The translations under genes were made by a program, and so were the position numbers. A stretch of DNA of 64,000 bases from Vulgatibacter sp035565615. GTDB taxonomy: Bacteria; Myxococcota; Myxococcia; Myxococcales; Vulgatibacteraceae. The notes under the pieces are model-generated. The model was not told where the DNA came from. It ran no database searches and saw nothing but the letters and a program-made list of their open reading frames with translations. Position 1 is the stretch's first letter; each line of letters begins with the position of its first letter. The stretch lies in the NCBI GenBank assembly GCA_035565615.1, contig DATMSB010000071.1, positions 1 through 64,000 on the forward strand. Direction: 5' to 3'. Positions 55,862 through 63,881 of the stretch are shown here, one piece after another.

Positions 55862-57379
55862 CTACTTGGAGCGGCGCACGAGCCAGACGGAGAGGCCCGC
55901 CGCCAGGATCAGCATCGGCATCGCGCTGATCGAGAAGAAGTTGAGGAACTTCGCGTCGGCGTCGGTGAGCATGAGGTGCGACGCCTCCCGCATCTTCGGC
56001 CGGATGGTGATCCGCGCCTCCTGGGACGCCAGCCAGTTCATCGAGTTGAGGAAGAGGTCGGCGTTGCCGGCGGCGGCGAGGTACTTGTTGTTGACGAAGT
56101 CCGCGTCGCCCGTGGCCACGATCCGCGACTCGGTCTCGGCGCCCTCCTTCGTCCGGGCGGCGATGGCCACGAGGCCCAGGGAGCCGCGCCGCTCCCCCTC
56201 GTCGAACTGCGCGTTGCCGCTGCGGTAGTCGGTCTCGCCCCAGGCGGTGGGGTTGGTGAGGGCGAGGATCGTCGGCCGCGGATCGGCGTCGCCTCGGGCG
56301 ATCACCGGCCGGGCCGTGGGGAAGACGGTGGTGAGGCCGAAGCCCTTGGTGATGTCGTGCTCGGCGTAGTGCTGGACCACCGGCACCGCGTCGCCGCCGC
56401 CCATCAGCTTGGAGAGCGGATCGACCACCAGGGAGTCCTCGAAGATCACGCCCCACTCCTCGAGCAGCTTCTCGAGGCCCGGGTCGGCGAAGCCCGGCTC
56501 GAGGGCGACGAAGAGGCGGCCGCCCTCGTCCAGCCAGTCGGAGATCGCCTCCACCTCCGGCTCCATGAAGGGCTTGCGGGGGCCGACGATCACCAGGGCG
56601 GCGGCGTCGTCGGGGATCGAGCCGCCGAGGAGGTTCACGGTGGAGCTGCGCAGGCCCTCGTCCTCGAGCTTCTTGGCGATGCGGGCGTAGCCGAACTCCG
56701 TCGCCTCGTCCTTCAGGTCGGCCTCGCCGTGCCCGGTGGTGAAGTAGACCTTCTTCTCGGAGGTGCGAAGCACCTTCACCAGCGCGTTGGTCAGCGCCTC
56801 CTCGGAGGCGTCGTTGGCCCGGGCCTCGGTGGCGCCGTGGGAGAAGACGATCCGCGGCCCGTGCGCGGTGATCGACGCGGCCTTGGCGCGCTGCGGCTCC
56901 TTCTCGGGGTCGACGTACTCGACCACCAGCTTGTCGCTCTGCTTCTGGTAGCGGTCGAGCATCTCCTTGACGCCGGGGAACTCGGGATCGGCCGAGCCGT
57001 AGTACGCCGTGACCTTCACCTCGTCGGTGAGGCCCTGGAGGGTCCGGGTGGTGTCCTCGGCCAGGGTGAAGAGGCCCGCCTTGGTGAGATCCCAGCTCAC
57101 CTTCTTCTTGGCGGCCACGTAGTTGGCGGCGCCCAGCGCCCCGGCGAGCACCACGGCGATCGCCGCGGACACGCCGTAGAACATCGTGGCCTTGCCGCCG
57201 AAGGTGCGCCCGAGGGCGCCCTTGTTCACGGCGAAGTAGACGCCGACGAGGAGGATGCCCGCGATGGCCTCGACTACGGCGACGCGGGTGCTGCCGGGGA
57301 CGAGGAGGAGGATGGCCGCCGACGAGACGAGCAGCGCCACGCCGAAGCCGAGTGCGATCCGGGAGAGGCTCTTCTTCAT
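55862..57379 (-). CDS. GldG-like ABC transporter auxiliary membrane protein
   Basis: 505 residues. Three N-terminal helices and one C-terminal helix (FSISAMPMLILAAGLSVWLV) bracket a large periplasmic domain of the GldG / ABC_transp_aux type: DLTKAGLFTLAEDTTRTLQ, VTAYYGSAD, VYFTTGHGEADL and ALVIVGPRKPFMEPEVEAI. In Bacteroidota GldG is needed for gliding and secretion; in other phyla the role is unknown. GGAGG before the ATG. The gene lies between the permease (16-base gap) and the DUF4340 gene, one operon. Confidence 0.9.
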   Translation of the reverse strand: MKKSLSRIALGFGVALLVSSAAILLLVPGSTRVAVVEAIAGILLVGVYFAVNKGALGRTFGGKATMFYGVSAAIAVVLAGALGAANYVAAKKKVSWDLTKAGLFTLAEDTTRTLQGLTDEVKVTAYYGSADPEFPGVKEMLDRYQKQSDKLVVEYVDPEKEPQRAKAASITAHGPRIVFSHGATEARANDASEEALTNALVKVLRTSEKKVYFTTGHGEADLKDEATEFGYARIAKKLEDEGLRSSTVNLLGGSIPDDAAALVIVGPRKPFMEPEVEAISDWLDEGGRLFVALEPGFADPGLEKLLEEWGVIFEDSLVVDPLSKLMGGGDAVPVVQHYAEHDITKGFGLTTVFPTARPVIARGDADPRPTILALTNPTAWGETDYRSGNAQFDEGERRGSLGLVAIAARTKEGAETESRIVATGDADFVNNKYLAAAGNADLFLNSMNWLASQEARITIRPKMREASHLMLTDADAKFLNFFSISAMPMLILAAGLSVWLVRRSK

Positions 57380-57395
57380 CGCTTGCCTCCTTGCG

Positions 57396-58187
57396 TCAGG
57401 CCCACCGCCGCGACTCGACGGCGCGGTGGGTGAGAAAGAGTCCGAGGGCGATCACCGAGAGGAAGTAGACGACGTCCGAGAGGTCGACCACGCCTCGGGC
57501 GAACTGCACCAGGTGCGTCACCGAGGAGGCGTGGAGGATCACGTCGCGCCACACCCCCTCGGCCTCCGCCGCCTTCCAGCTGATCACCCAGGTGAGCAGC
57601 AGGACGAAGAAGGTGATGAGCGCCGCCACCACCTGGGAGTCGGTGAGGGACGACACGAAGAGGCCGATGGCGAGGAACGCCGCGCCGCAGAGGAAGAGGC
57701 CGGCGAGGCCCGCGCCCACCGTCTGCCACTCGATGGCGCTCCCGCCGCCGCCGGTCCCGAAGACGGAGAGGAGGGCGGGGAAGACGGCGACGATCCCGAT
57801 CACGACGACGAGCACCACGAGCGCCGAGAGGTACTTGCCGAAGACGATCTCCGACGACCGCACCGGCGCGGTCATCAGGAGCTCCATCGTCTTCTGCCGG
57901 CGCTCCTCGGAGAGGAGGCGCATGGAGAGGAAGGGGATCACGAAGGTGAGGATGAGCCCCATGTTGATGAGCAGCGGCGCCGCCACCATGTCGGTGAGGT
58001 TCATCCGCTCCAGCATCTGCGGCGCCTGGAACTGCATGAACTGCATCGACTGGCGCTGGAACGAGCTGGTCAGCGACAGGAAGAACCACGCGCCGATGAA
58101 CGAGGTGGCGAAGAACGCCACGTAGGCGATCGGGGTGGTGAAGTAGAGGTAGAGCTCTTTCTTGGCGATGGCGATGGAGTTTCGCAT
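57396..58187 (-). CDS. ABC-2 type permease (GldF-like)
   Basis: 263 residues, six helices as in ABC-2 permeases, with a conserved cytoplasmic N-terminus AIAKKELYLYFTTPIAYVA and the region ERRQKTMELLMTAPVRSSEIVFGKY typical of the GldF/NosY family. The ATG at 58187 has GAGG 7 bases upstream. It should pair with the ATPase at 58250-59077. Substrate unknown. Confidence 0.92.
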   Translation of the reverse strand: MRNSIAIAKKELYLYFTTPIAYVAFFATSFIGAWFFLSLTSSFQRQSMQFMQFQAPQMLERMNLTDMVAAPLLINMGLILTFVIPFLSMRLLSEERRQKTMELLMTAPVRSSEIVFGKYLSALVVLVVVIGIVAVFPALLSVFGTGGGGSAIEWQTVGAGLAGLFLCGAAFLAIGLFVSSLTDSQVVAALITFFVLLLTWVISWKAAEAEGVWRDVILHASSVTHLVQFARGVVDLSDVVYFLSVIALGLFLTHRAVESRRWA

Positions 58188-58249
58188 CGGGATGCCTCGT
58201 CTCGCGAGCGGTCCCCCCTTTGCGTTCGCGTTCGGTGAAGGGAAGGGTT

Positions 58250-59077
58250 CTAGGCGACCTCGGTGGGAGTGGGCTCGTCTCCTTCGCGGGCGGGCGCACC
58301 CGCCGCGGCGTCGGTTCCGCCGCCCCCGTCCTTCTCGCCCCCCTCGCGGGCGGGCGCACCCCTGGTGTCCGAGGTGAGCTGAAGGAAGATCTCGTCCAGG
58401 CTGCGGCCGGGATGCCGCTCCTGGAGGACCGAGAGCTTTTCGTGGGTCACCAGCCTGCCGCGGGCGATGATCAGCACCGAGTCGCAGGTGGCCGTGACCT
58501 CCTGGAGGATGTGGGTGGAGAGGATCACCGTGTGCATGCCCGCCAGGCTGCGCACCAGGTCCCGGACCTCGAGGATCTGCGAGGGGTCCAGGCCCACGGT
58601 GGGCTCGTCGAGGATCAGCACGTCGGGCGAGCCCAGGAGCGCCTGCGCGATCCCCACGCGCTGCCGATAGCCCTTGGAGACGTTGGCGATCATCCGGTCC
58701 ATCACGTGGGAGACCCTGGCGGCCTGGGCCACCCGATCCACCTCGTCCGCGCGGGCCTTGCGGGGCACGCCCTTGAGCTCGGAGACGAACCGCAGGTACG
58801 CGGCCACGGTCATGTCCGGGTACACCGGCGGGACCTCGGGCAGGTAGCCGATCCGCTTCTTCACCTCGAGGGGGTGCTCGAAGACGTCGAAGCCGGCCAC
58901 CTTCGCCGTGCCGCTGGTGGCGGGCTGGAAGCCGGTGAGGATCCGCATGGTGGTGCTCTTCCCGGCGCCGTTGGGGCCGAGAAAGCCCAGGATCTCCCCC
59001 TTCTCCACCTTGAACGAGAGGTCCTCGATGGCGGTGAGATCCCGGTACCGCTTGGTGAGGTTCGAGACTTCGATCAT
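58250..59077 (-). CDS. ABC transporter ATP-binding protein (GldA-like)
   Basis: 275 residues. Walker A GPNGAGKST (about 35-43), Q-loop IGYLPEVPPVYPD, signature NVSKGYRQRVGIAQ (SKGYRQR variant of LSGGQ, usual in this subgroup), Walker B VLILDEPTVGLDP, H-loop STHILQEV. The last 35 residues are low complexity, with the heptapeptide GAPAREG repeated twice. It powers the GldF-like permease. First gene of the four-gene operon; GGAGA precedes the ATG by about 7 bases. Divergent from lysC with a 389-base gap. Confidence 0.93.
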   Translation of the reverse strand: MIEVSNLTKRYRDLTAIEDLSFKVEKGEILGFLGPNGAGKSTTMRILTGFQPATSGTAKVAGFDVFEHPLEVKKRIGYLPEVPPVYPDMTVAAYLRFVSELKGVPRKARADEVDRVAQAARVSHVMDRMIANVSKGYRQRVGIAQALLGSPDVLILDEPTVGLDPSQILEVRDLVRSLAGMHTVILSTHILQEVTATCDSVLIIARGRLVTHEKLSVLQERHPGRSLDEIFLQLTSDTRGAPAREGGEKDGGGGTDAAAGAPAREGDEPTPTEVA

Positions 59078-59466
59078 GGAGCGTCTCCGTCGAAGAATGT
59101 CCTTTTCGCCGTCCCGAGACCCCCCGGGGCGAGAAGAAGGCGCGGGAATCCGAACGCGACGCGCCCCGCAACAGCCGAGGCCGAGCTTCATTCCAGCGGG
59201 TGGCTGGGTTTCTCGCGCGCAGGATCCCCGGCCCTTCCCCTCGCTTTCACCGGCGGCTCGCAAGGCTAACACCGGGGATCGAACAGTCAACCGTCTCCTG
59301 GCGGGGCCGGGCGGCCCCCCGGGCGCCGGCGGGCCGGGCGCTGCGGGCGACGCGCGCTTCTCCACCGGGGGAGCCCTTGCCTGGGGACCTCCTCCCCCCG
59401 TACACAGGTGGCGCGCTCCCTCCTCGCGGAGGAGCCCCGGGCGCGCTCGTTCACGGGAGACGGACC
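59078..59466. other. Divergent intergenic region between the ABC operon and lysC
   Basis: 389 bases, extremely GC-rich near 59280-59400. I see no gene, no lysine riboswitch pattern and no clear promoter. Small GC-rich inverted repeats are present but unconvincing. GGGAGA at the right edge is the ribosome site of lysC. Confidence 0.5.
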
Positions 59467-60654
59467 TTGGCGATCGTGGTGCAGAAGTTCGGCGGCTCGT
59501 CGGTGGCCGACGTGGAGCGGATCGGCCGGGTCGCCGATCGAGTGGCCCGCACCCGCGCCGACGGCAAGCAGATCGTGGTGGTGGTCTCCGCCATGGGCGA
59601 CACCACGGACGATCTCCTCGCCCTGGCCCGGCGGGTCTGCGAGAACCCGTCGCGCCGGGAGCTCGACATGCTCCTCACCGCCGGCGAGCGGATCTCGATG
59701 GCGCTGCTCTCGATGGCCCTGGATGCCAGGGGCGTGCCCGCGGTGAGCTTCACGGGATCGCAGTCGGGGATCATCACCACCGACACCCACGCCAACGCCC
59801 GGATCGTGGAGGTGCGCCCGTTCCGGGTCCAGGAGGAGCTGGTGCGGGGGAAGGTGGTCATCGTCGCCGGCTACCAGGGGGTGAGCCGGCGCAAGGAGGT
59901 CACCACCCTCGGGCGGGGCGGATCCGACACCACCGCGGTGGCGCTCGCGGCGGCCCTCGGGGCGGAGGCCTGCGAGATCTACAGCGACGTCGAGGGCGTC
60001 CACACCGCGGATCCCCGCCTGGTGCCGGGCGCCAGGCGGCTCGCCGAGCTCTCGTACGAGGAGATGCAGGAGCTGGCGGAGTCCGGCGCCAAGGTGCTGC
60101 ACGCCCAGGCGGTGGAGTGGGCCAAGGAGAAGGGGATCGCGATCCACGCCCGTTCCACCTTCGGCGGATCCGGCGAGACCGTGATCCACCCCGGAGGCGC
60201 GCAGCCGGAGCGGATCGCGGGCGTGACCAGCGAGCGGGACCTGGCGCTGCTGCTCGCCTCGCCGGGCACCGCCGCGGCCCTCGCGGAGTTGCTCGAGCAC
60301 CTCGACGCCCGGGGATCGTTCGGGAAGCAGCTCCTCTTCGAGCGACTGCCCTCGGGCGGCGCGTCGCTCGTGCTCTCCCGGGAGAATCTGCCGGACTACG
60401 GCGCCCTCGTCGCCGAGCTGGGCGAGCGCTTCGGCGGGGGCGTGCGGGTGCGGGAGGGCGTCGGCGCGGTGTCCGTGATCGGCGCCGGGATCAACGCGAG
60501 CTTCGCCAATGTGCGCCGGGTGCAGGCGGCGCTGGCCTCCATCGGCGTGGAGCCGCTGCAGATGTCGACCTCGAGCTTCCGCATCAGCGTGCTCCTGGAG
60601 GAGGCGCAGGTCCCGGAGGCCGTGCGGGCCCTCCACGCCGAGATGGTGGGCTGA
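59467..60654 (+). CDS. lysC: Aspartate kinase
   Basis: 395 residues. Kinase domain with VQKFGGSSVAD at the N-terminus and VVVVSAMGDTTDDLLALA, plus TLGRGGSDTTAVALAAAL (about 147-164); two ACT domains occupy about 265-395 (AVSVIGAGINASFANVRRV). It phosphorylates aspartate at the head of the Lys/Thr/Met pathway and is likely feedback controlled through the ACT domains. TTG start with GGGAGA 6 bases upstream; a GTG 3 codons later is possible. Single gene, convergent with the loader operon (17-base gap). Confidence 0.95.
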   Translation: MAIVVQKFGGSSVADVERIGRVADRVARTRADGKQIVVVVSAMGDTTDDLLALARRVCENPSRRELDMLLTAGERISMALLSMALDARGVPAVSFTGSQSGIITTDTHANARIVEVRPFRVQEELVRGKVVIVAGYQGVSRRKEVTTLGRGGSDTTAVALAAALGAEACEIYSDVEGVHTADPRLVPGARRLAELSYEEMQELAESGAKVLHAQAVEWAKEKGIAIHARSTFGGSGETVIHPGGAQPERIAGVTSERDLALLLASPGTAAALAELLEHLDARGSFGKQLLFERLPSGGASLVLSRENLPDYGALVAELGERFGGGVRVREGVGAVSVIGAGINASFANVRRVQAALASIGVEPLQMSTSSFRISVLLEEAQVPEAVRALHAEMVG

Positions 60655-60671
60655 AGCGGGGCGGCGGCGGA

Positions 60672-61610
60672 TCAGCGGAGCGTCGGCGGCAGGCGTCGAT
60701 CGCGCGTGGCCTGGGGCAGGTCGAGGAAGTCGACCATCTCGTGCAGCCGAGAGAAGACCCGCTCGCCCACCCGAGAGCGCAGGGAGAGGCTGGAGAGATC
60801 CTGCCGGGTGGGGTCGGCCTTCCCGCTCGCCTCGCGGGGGTAGTTGCTGGCGAAGAGGGTGAGCTTGCCGTTGTTGTAGCGGCGGCCGATCAGCTCGTCG
60901 AGGACCTCCTCCTCGAAGACGCTGCCGCGGCCCTTGCCGAGCTCGTCGATCGCGAGGACGTCCACCTCCGAGAGGACGTCGATCTTGTCCACCGTGGCCC
61001 GGGCCCGCGGATCGGAGATCGCCGCCTTGAGGTCCGCGAAAAGGAAGGAGATCTCGATGTAGCGGGCGCGGATCCCGCGGCCCAGGGTGAGCCGGGCGAG
61101 GGTGGCGACGAGCAGGTGGGTTTTGCCGGTGCCCGGTTTCCCGAGCAGGCCCTTGCCGAGGCCGGCGTGGCCCGGGCGCGCGGTGTCCGCGAGGTGCATC
61201 ATCTCCCTCTTGGCGATCATCAGCTCGCGGGGATCGTCGGCGTGGACGTAGAACTCGTCGAAGCCCTTCTCGGCGAAGCGGGCGGGGAGCTGGGCGGCGT
61301 TGAAGCTGGCGACCCTGTGCGCCAGGGTCTGGCACTCGCACGCCTGGGCGAACTGGTAGCCGTCCTTCTCCTGCACGGAGACGCCCCTGCCGTTGCAGAG
61401 GCGGCAGCGCCGCTCGCAGCCGCAGACCTCCGCCACCGCGATGGCGCCCTGCCGGCCCATGACGAACCCGCGGTCGCCGCAGCGCGGGCAGGGCTCGCTC
61501 CGCGCCTCCGGCTTCTCCAGGCCGATCGCCTCGAAGCGCTGGTGCAGCCCCTCCACGATCGCCCGCAGCGGACTGCCGACCTGCTCGAACTCTTCTTCCC
61601 GCTCGCTCAT
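60672..61610 (-). CDS. DnaC/IstB-like helicase loader ATPase with N-terminal zinc module
   Basis: 312 residues. N-terminal helical part (~35), then a Cys-rich DnaJ-like module (CPRCGDRGF ... CGCERRCRLCNGRG ... CEC, about 41-92), then an AAA+ domain with Walker A LLGKPGTGKTHL (about 153-164), Walker B VDVLAIDELGKG and sensor region LTLFASNYPREASG, ending SRLHEMVDFLDLPQATRDRR. Resembles DnaC/DnaI loaders that place DnaB on DNA; zinc modules are known in DnaI but of a different pattern. It overlaps the upstream gene (ATGA). Tentatively a replicative helicase loader. Confidence 0.85.
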   Translation of the reverse strand: MSEREEEFEQVGSPLRAIVEGLHQRFEAIGLEKPEARSEPCPRCGDRGFVMGRQGAIAVAEVCGCERRCRLCNGRGVSVQEKDGYQFAQACECQTLAHRVASFNAAQLPARFAEKGFDEFYVHADDPRELMIAKREMMHLADTARPGHAGLGKGLLGKPGTGKTHLLVATLARLTLGRGIRARYIEISFLFADLKAAISDPRARATVDKIDVLSEVDVLAIDELGKGRGSVFEEEVLDELIGRRYNNGKLTLFASNYPREASGKADPTRQDLSSLSLRSRVGERVFSRLHEMVDFLDLPQATRDRRLPPTLR

Positions 61611-62341
61611 AGATCCGAGGGCCTCTCGAAGCCGCCGTGGCGAAAGGCCGCCTCCGCCAGCACCGCCCGCAGCATCGCACGATGGCGCGCCCGGGTGGAG
61701 GCGCCGCGCGGCCCCGCCCGGCGCATCGTCTCCGATACCACGTCCGCCTGCTCGTGGCGCGGCAGCGCGACGAGGTACGCGATCCCCGCCGCCTCGTCGG
61801 CCCGGAGCAGCGAGCGGCTCTCGTCGCCGCCTCCCGCCTCGGCCCGCAGGAGGACCCGGAGCGCGGCCCCGTAGGCGGCGGCGATCGGGGATCGCGCCGC
61901 CGCGCCGGGGCTCTCGCCTCCTGCCGCCGCCGACCGCCCTTCGCCTGCGCCGACGCCCGCGAGGCGCGCCACCGCCTCGATGGTGCGCGCGAGCGGACCA
62001 GACGAGAGGAGGTCGCGGTCGAGCGGGCCGGGAGTCGGGGAGGGCGGGGCCGCCGCCGCGCGCGAGGCGCCGGAGGGCGCGCGCCGCTCCCATCCCCTGG
62101 CGAGCGCCTCCACGTGGCGCTCCGCCGCCCACAGCGGGAACGGCCGGCTGGCGTTGGCGCGCCCCGCCCCGAGCCAGGCGGCGTGGGCGAGCTCGAGGCC
62201 GCGAAGCACCACGTCCAGGGGGAGGCCGCGATCGCGCCAGGCGCGGAGCCTGTCGGCGTCCATGGGCGAGAGGACGAGGCCGCTGCCGCGGAGCTGCAGG
62301 TAGCGATCGCGAGCGGCCTCGAGCCAGGCGGCGGGATCCAT
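61607..62341 (-). CDS. Hypothetical partner of the helicase loader
   Basis: 244 residues, mostly helical and Ala/Arg-rich, no membrane helix or signal. Segment RLRAWRDRGLPLDVVLRGLELA is typical of small helical DNA-replication or DnaD/DnaB-like proteins, but this is a vague likeness. Its last 4 bases overlap the loader start (ATGA), so the two are translated together, as in the DnaB/DnaD-DnaI gene pairs of Firmicutes. GGGAG lies about 10 bases before the ATG. Function unknown. Confidence 0.7.
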   Translation of the reverse strand: MDPAAWLEAARDRYLQLRGSGLVLSPMDADRLRAWRDRGLPLDVVLRGLELAHAAWLGAGRANASRPFPLWAAERHVEALARGWERRAPSGASRAAAAPPSPTPGPLDRDLLSSGPLARTIEAVARLAGVGAGEGRSAAAGGESPGAAARSPIAAAYGAALRVLLRAEAGGGDESRSLLRADEAAGIAYLVALPRHEQADVVSETMRRAGPRGASTRARHRAMLRAVLAEAAFRHGGFERPSDL

Positions 62342-62492
62342 CGGTTACCGGCTCCCATGTGGGCGAGCATGCGAGCCCATGCCCCCACGGATCGAAGTTG
62401 ACACGCCAGTCCGGAGCTTCGAGGCTGTCGAAGAATCGAAGAGGCACCCCCGATCCGGTGAACATTCGATCGAAAGGGAGCTTGGAAATACC

Positions 62493-62573
62493 ATGCGCAT
62501 GAACAGACTTCTCGCCACCGCAGTCGCGGGCGTGCTGCCCGCGCTGCGCCTCTCGGTCGGCGCCGCCTTCTGA
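62493..62573 (+). CDS. Doubtful 26-residue peptide
   Basis: ATG-started frame encoding MRMNRLLATAVAGVLPALRL and ending SVGAAF, signal-peptide-like throughout. AAAGGGAG is 13 bases upstream, too far for a good ribosome site. It lies in the 292-base gap between divergent kinase/loader genes. A TTGACA (62398-62403) lies further upstream without a proper -10. Could be a truncated exported protein, a small peptide or chance. Confidence 0.22.
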   Translation: MRMNRLLATAVAGVLPALRLSVGAAF

Positions 62574-62601
62574 CGGCCGCGACCCACCTCGCGACGCCTT
62601 C

Positions 62602-62630
62602 GGCCGCCGGTTCCTTCTGGGTCGGCGGCC
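62602..62630 (-). terminator. Hairpin after the second Ser/Thr kinase gene
   Basis: Perfect 8-bp stem GGCCGCCG / CGGCGGCC with a 13-base loop starting 4 bases past the kinase stop on the minus strand; no T tract. Confidence 0.4.
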
Positions 62631-62633
62631 CCT

Positions 62634-63770
62634 TCATCCGGAGATGAGCCGGTCGAAGATCTCCTCGGCCGTCTGGAAGCGGTCGTCGGGATCCTTGCGC
62701 AGGAGCTTGTGGGCGATCCGCGCCAGCTCCTCGTCGGCGTGGGGGTTGTGGGTGAAGAGGGAGGGAGGCTCGCCCTCGAGGATCTTCTGCCACAGCTCCA
62801 CCGGCGTGTGCGCGTCGAAGGGCGGCCTCCCCGCGAGCAGCTCGTAGATGACGACGCCCAGCGAGTAGAGGTCGGCCCGCCCGTCCAGCGTCTCGCCCAG
62901 GGCCTGCTCCGGCGCCATGTACCGGTAGGTCCCCACCACCCGGCCCCTCGCGGTGACGGTGGCGTCCTCGGCGAGGAACTTCGCCAGACCGAAGTCCATC
63001 AGCCGCACGTGGCGATCCTCGTCCACGAGGATGTTGCCGGGCTTGAGATCCCGGTGCACCAGGCCGTGGGCGTGGATGTAGCCGAGCGCCTCACATACCT
63101 GCAGGAGCGCGTCCTTGAGGCGGCCGATGCGCTCGGGGCGGTTGAGCTCGCGGGTGCGAGGCGTCGCCGAGAGGAGAGGGCGGGGCGGTTCGTCCGACTC
63201 GTCGAAGGAGCCGAAGTGCGTCGGCCAGAGGAGGGAGTCCTCGTCCGAGTCCGTCCCCGAGGCCTCCTCGCCGGTGTCGGGCTCGTCGCCGAGGCGTGCG
63301 TACTCCTCGAGGGCGCGGCGCGCGCCCGACAGATCGGAGCGATCCACGAAGCCGGTGTCGGGCTCGCCGAGGAGCGCCTCGACGTCGAAGGGGCGGCCCG
63401 ACGTCTCGGCCGACGGCGCGCCGTCCCGCACGTGCACCTGCGCGACCGGCCGCTGCGGCGGCCCCTCCGAGAGGGAGAGGTAGCTGCGCAGATCCAGCCC
63501 CTCGACCAGCTCCATCACCAGGTAGGGGTAGCCGTGGTGCACGCCGGCGTCGAAGACCCGGACCACGTTGGGATGGGCGAGCTGGGCGAGGGTCTCGAAC
63601 TCCCGCGCCATCCGCTTGGCGGCGACGGGCTCGAGGGCGGCACCGGTGGAGAGGAGCTTGAGCGCGACCTCGTCGCCGGTGCGGCGATCGACCGCGCGGA
63701 AGACGGTTCCGATCCCGCCTTTCCCGAGGGTGGAGCGGATGCGATAGGGGCCGACGAGCCGAGGGGGCAC
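62634..63770 (-). CDS. Soluble Ser/Thr protein kinase with a large insertion in the kinase domain
   Basis: 378 residues. Gly loop LGKGGIG (15-21), Lys38 in VALKLL, HRDLKPGN (239-246), DFG (259-261), and GTYRYMAPEQ, so it should be active. Between the hinge region (VMELVEGLDLRSYL, to about 98) and helix E (DALLQVCEALGYIHAHG, from 220) is an insertion of about 110 acidic, Ser/Thr-rich residues not present in ordinary kinases. There is no transmembrane helix or C-terminal sensor, so it is cytoplasmic. The GTG start has no Shine-Dalgarno; the -10 box ends 7 bases upstream, so it is probably leaderless. Confidence 0.9.
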   Translation of the reverse strand: MPPRLVGPYRIRSTLGKGGIGTVFRAVDRRTGDEVALKLLSTGAALEPVAAKRMAREFETLAQLAHPNVVRVFDAGVHHGYPYLVMELVEGLDLRSYLSLSEGPPQRPVAQVHVRDGAPSAETSGRPFDVEALLGEPDTGFVDRSDLSGARRALEEYARLGDEPDTGEEASGTDSDEDSLLWPTHFGSFDESDEPPRPLLSATPRTRELNRPERIGRLKDALLQVCEALGYIHAHGLVHRDLKPGNILVDEDRHVRLMDFGLAKFLAEDATVTARGRVVGTYRYMAPEQALGETLDGRADLYSLGVVIYELLAGRPPFDAHTPVELWQKILEGEPPSLFTHNPHADEELARIAHKLLRKDPDDRFQTAEEIFDRLISG

Positions 63771-63777
63771 GGGCTCG

Positions 63778-63807
63778 ATTCTGGGGCCAAAACGCCCCTC
63801 GGGTCAA
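63778..63807 (-). promoter_or_regulatory. Promoter of the second Ser/Thr kinase gene (leaderless)
   Basis: Minus-strand TTGACC (63807-63802), 18-base spacer, CAGAAT (63783-63778), which ends 7 bases before the GTG, so the predicted start of transcription coincides with the start codon. Confidence 0.62.
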
Positions 63808-63843
63808 AAGCGTGGACGTCGAGAGCGGGCGCATCGCCTGACC

Positions 63844-63872
63844 TTGACCTGCCCCACCACGCTAGCTAGGGT
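63844..63872 (+). promoter_or_regulatory. uppS promoter
   Basis: TTGACC (63844-63849), 17-base spacer and TAGGGT (63867-63872). The GTG at 63882 is 9 bases after the -10 box and the ATG at 63891 is 18 bases after, with no Shine-Dalgarno. Confidence 0.72.
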
Positions 63873-63881
63873 CCGCGCCGC

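Noticed and set aside
58282..58360. Repeated CGGGCGGGCGCACCC-type DNA near the end of the GldA-like gene as a dispersed repeat
   Set aside because: It encodes the doubled heptapeptide GAPAREG in a low-complexity tail, and the similarity to the smc-upstream repeats is only general GC richness.
59078..59466. A lysine riboswitch in front of lysC
   Set aside because: No recognisable conserved lysine-aptamer core or downstream terminator/anti-terminator pair was found; the sequence is simple GC-rich DNA.
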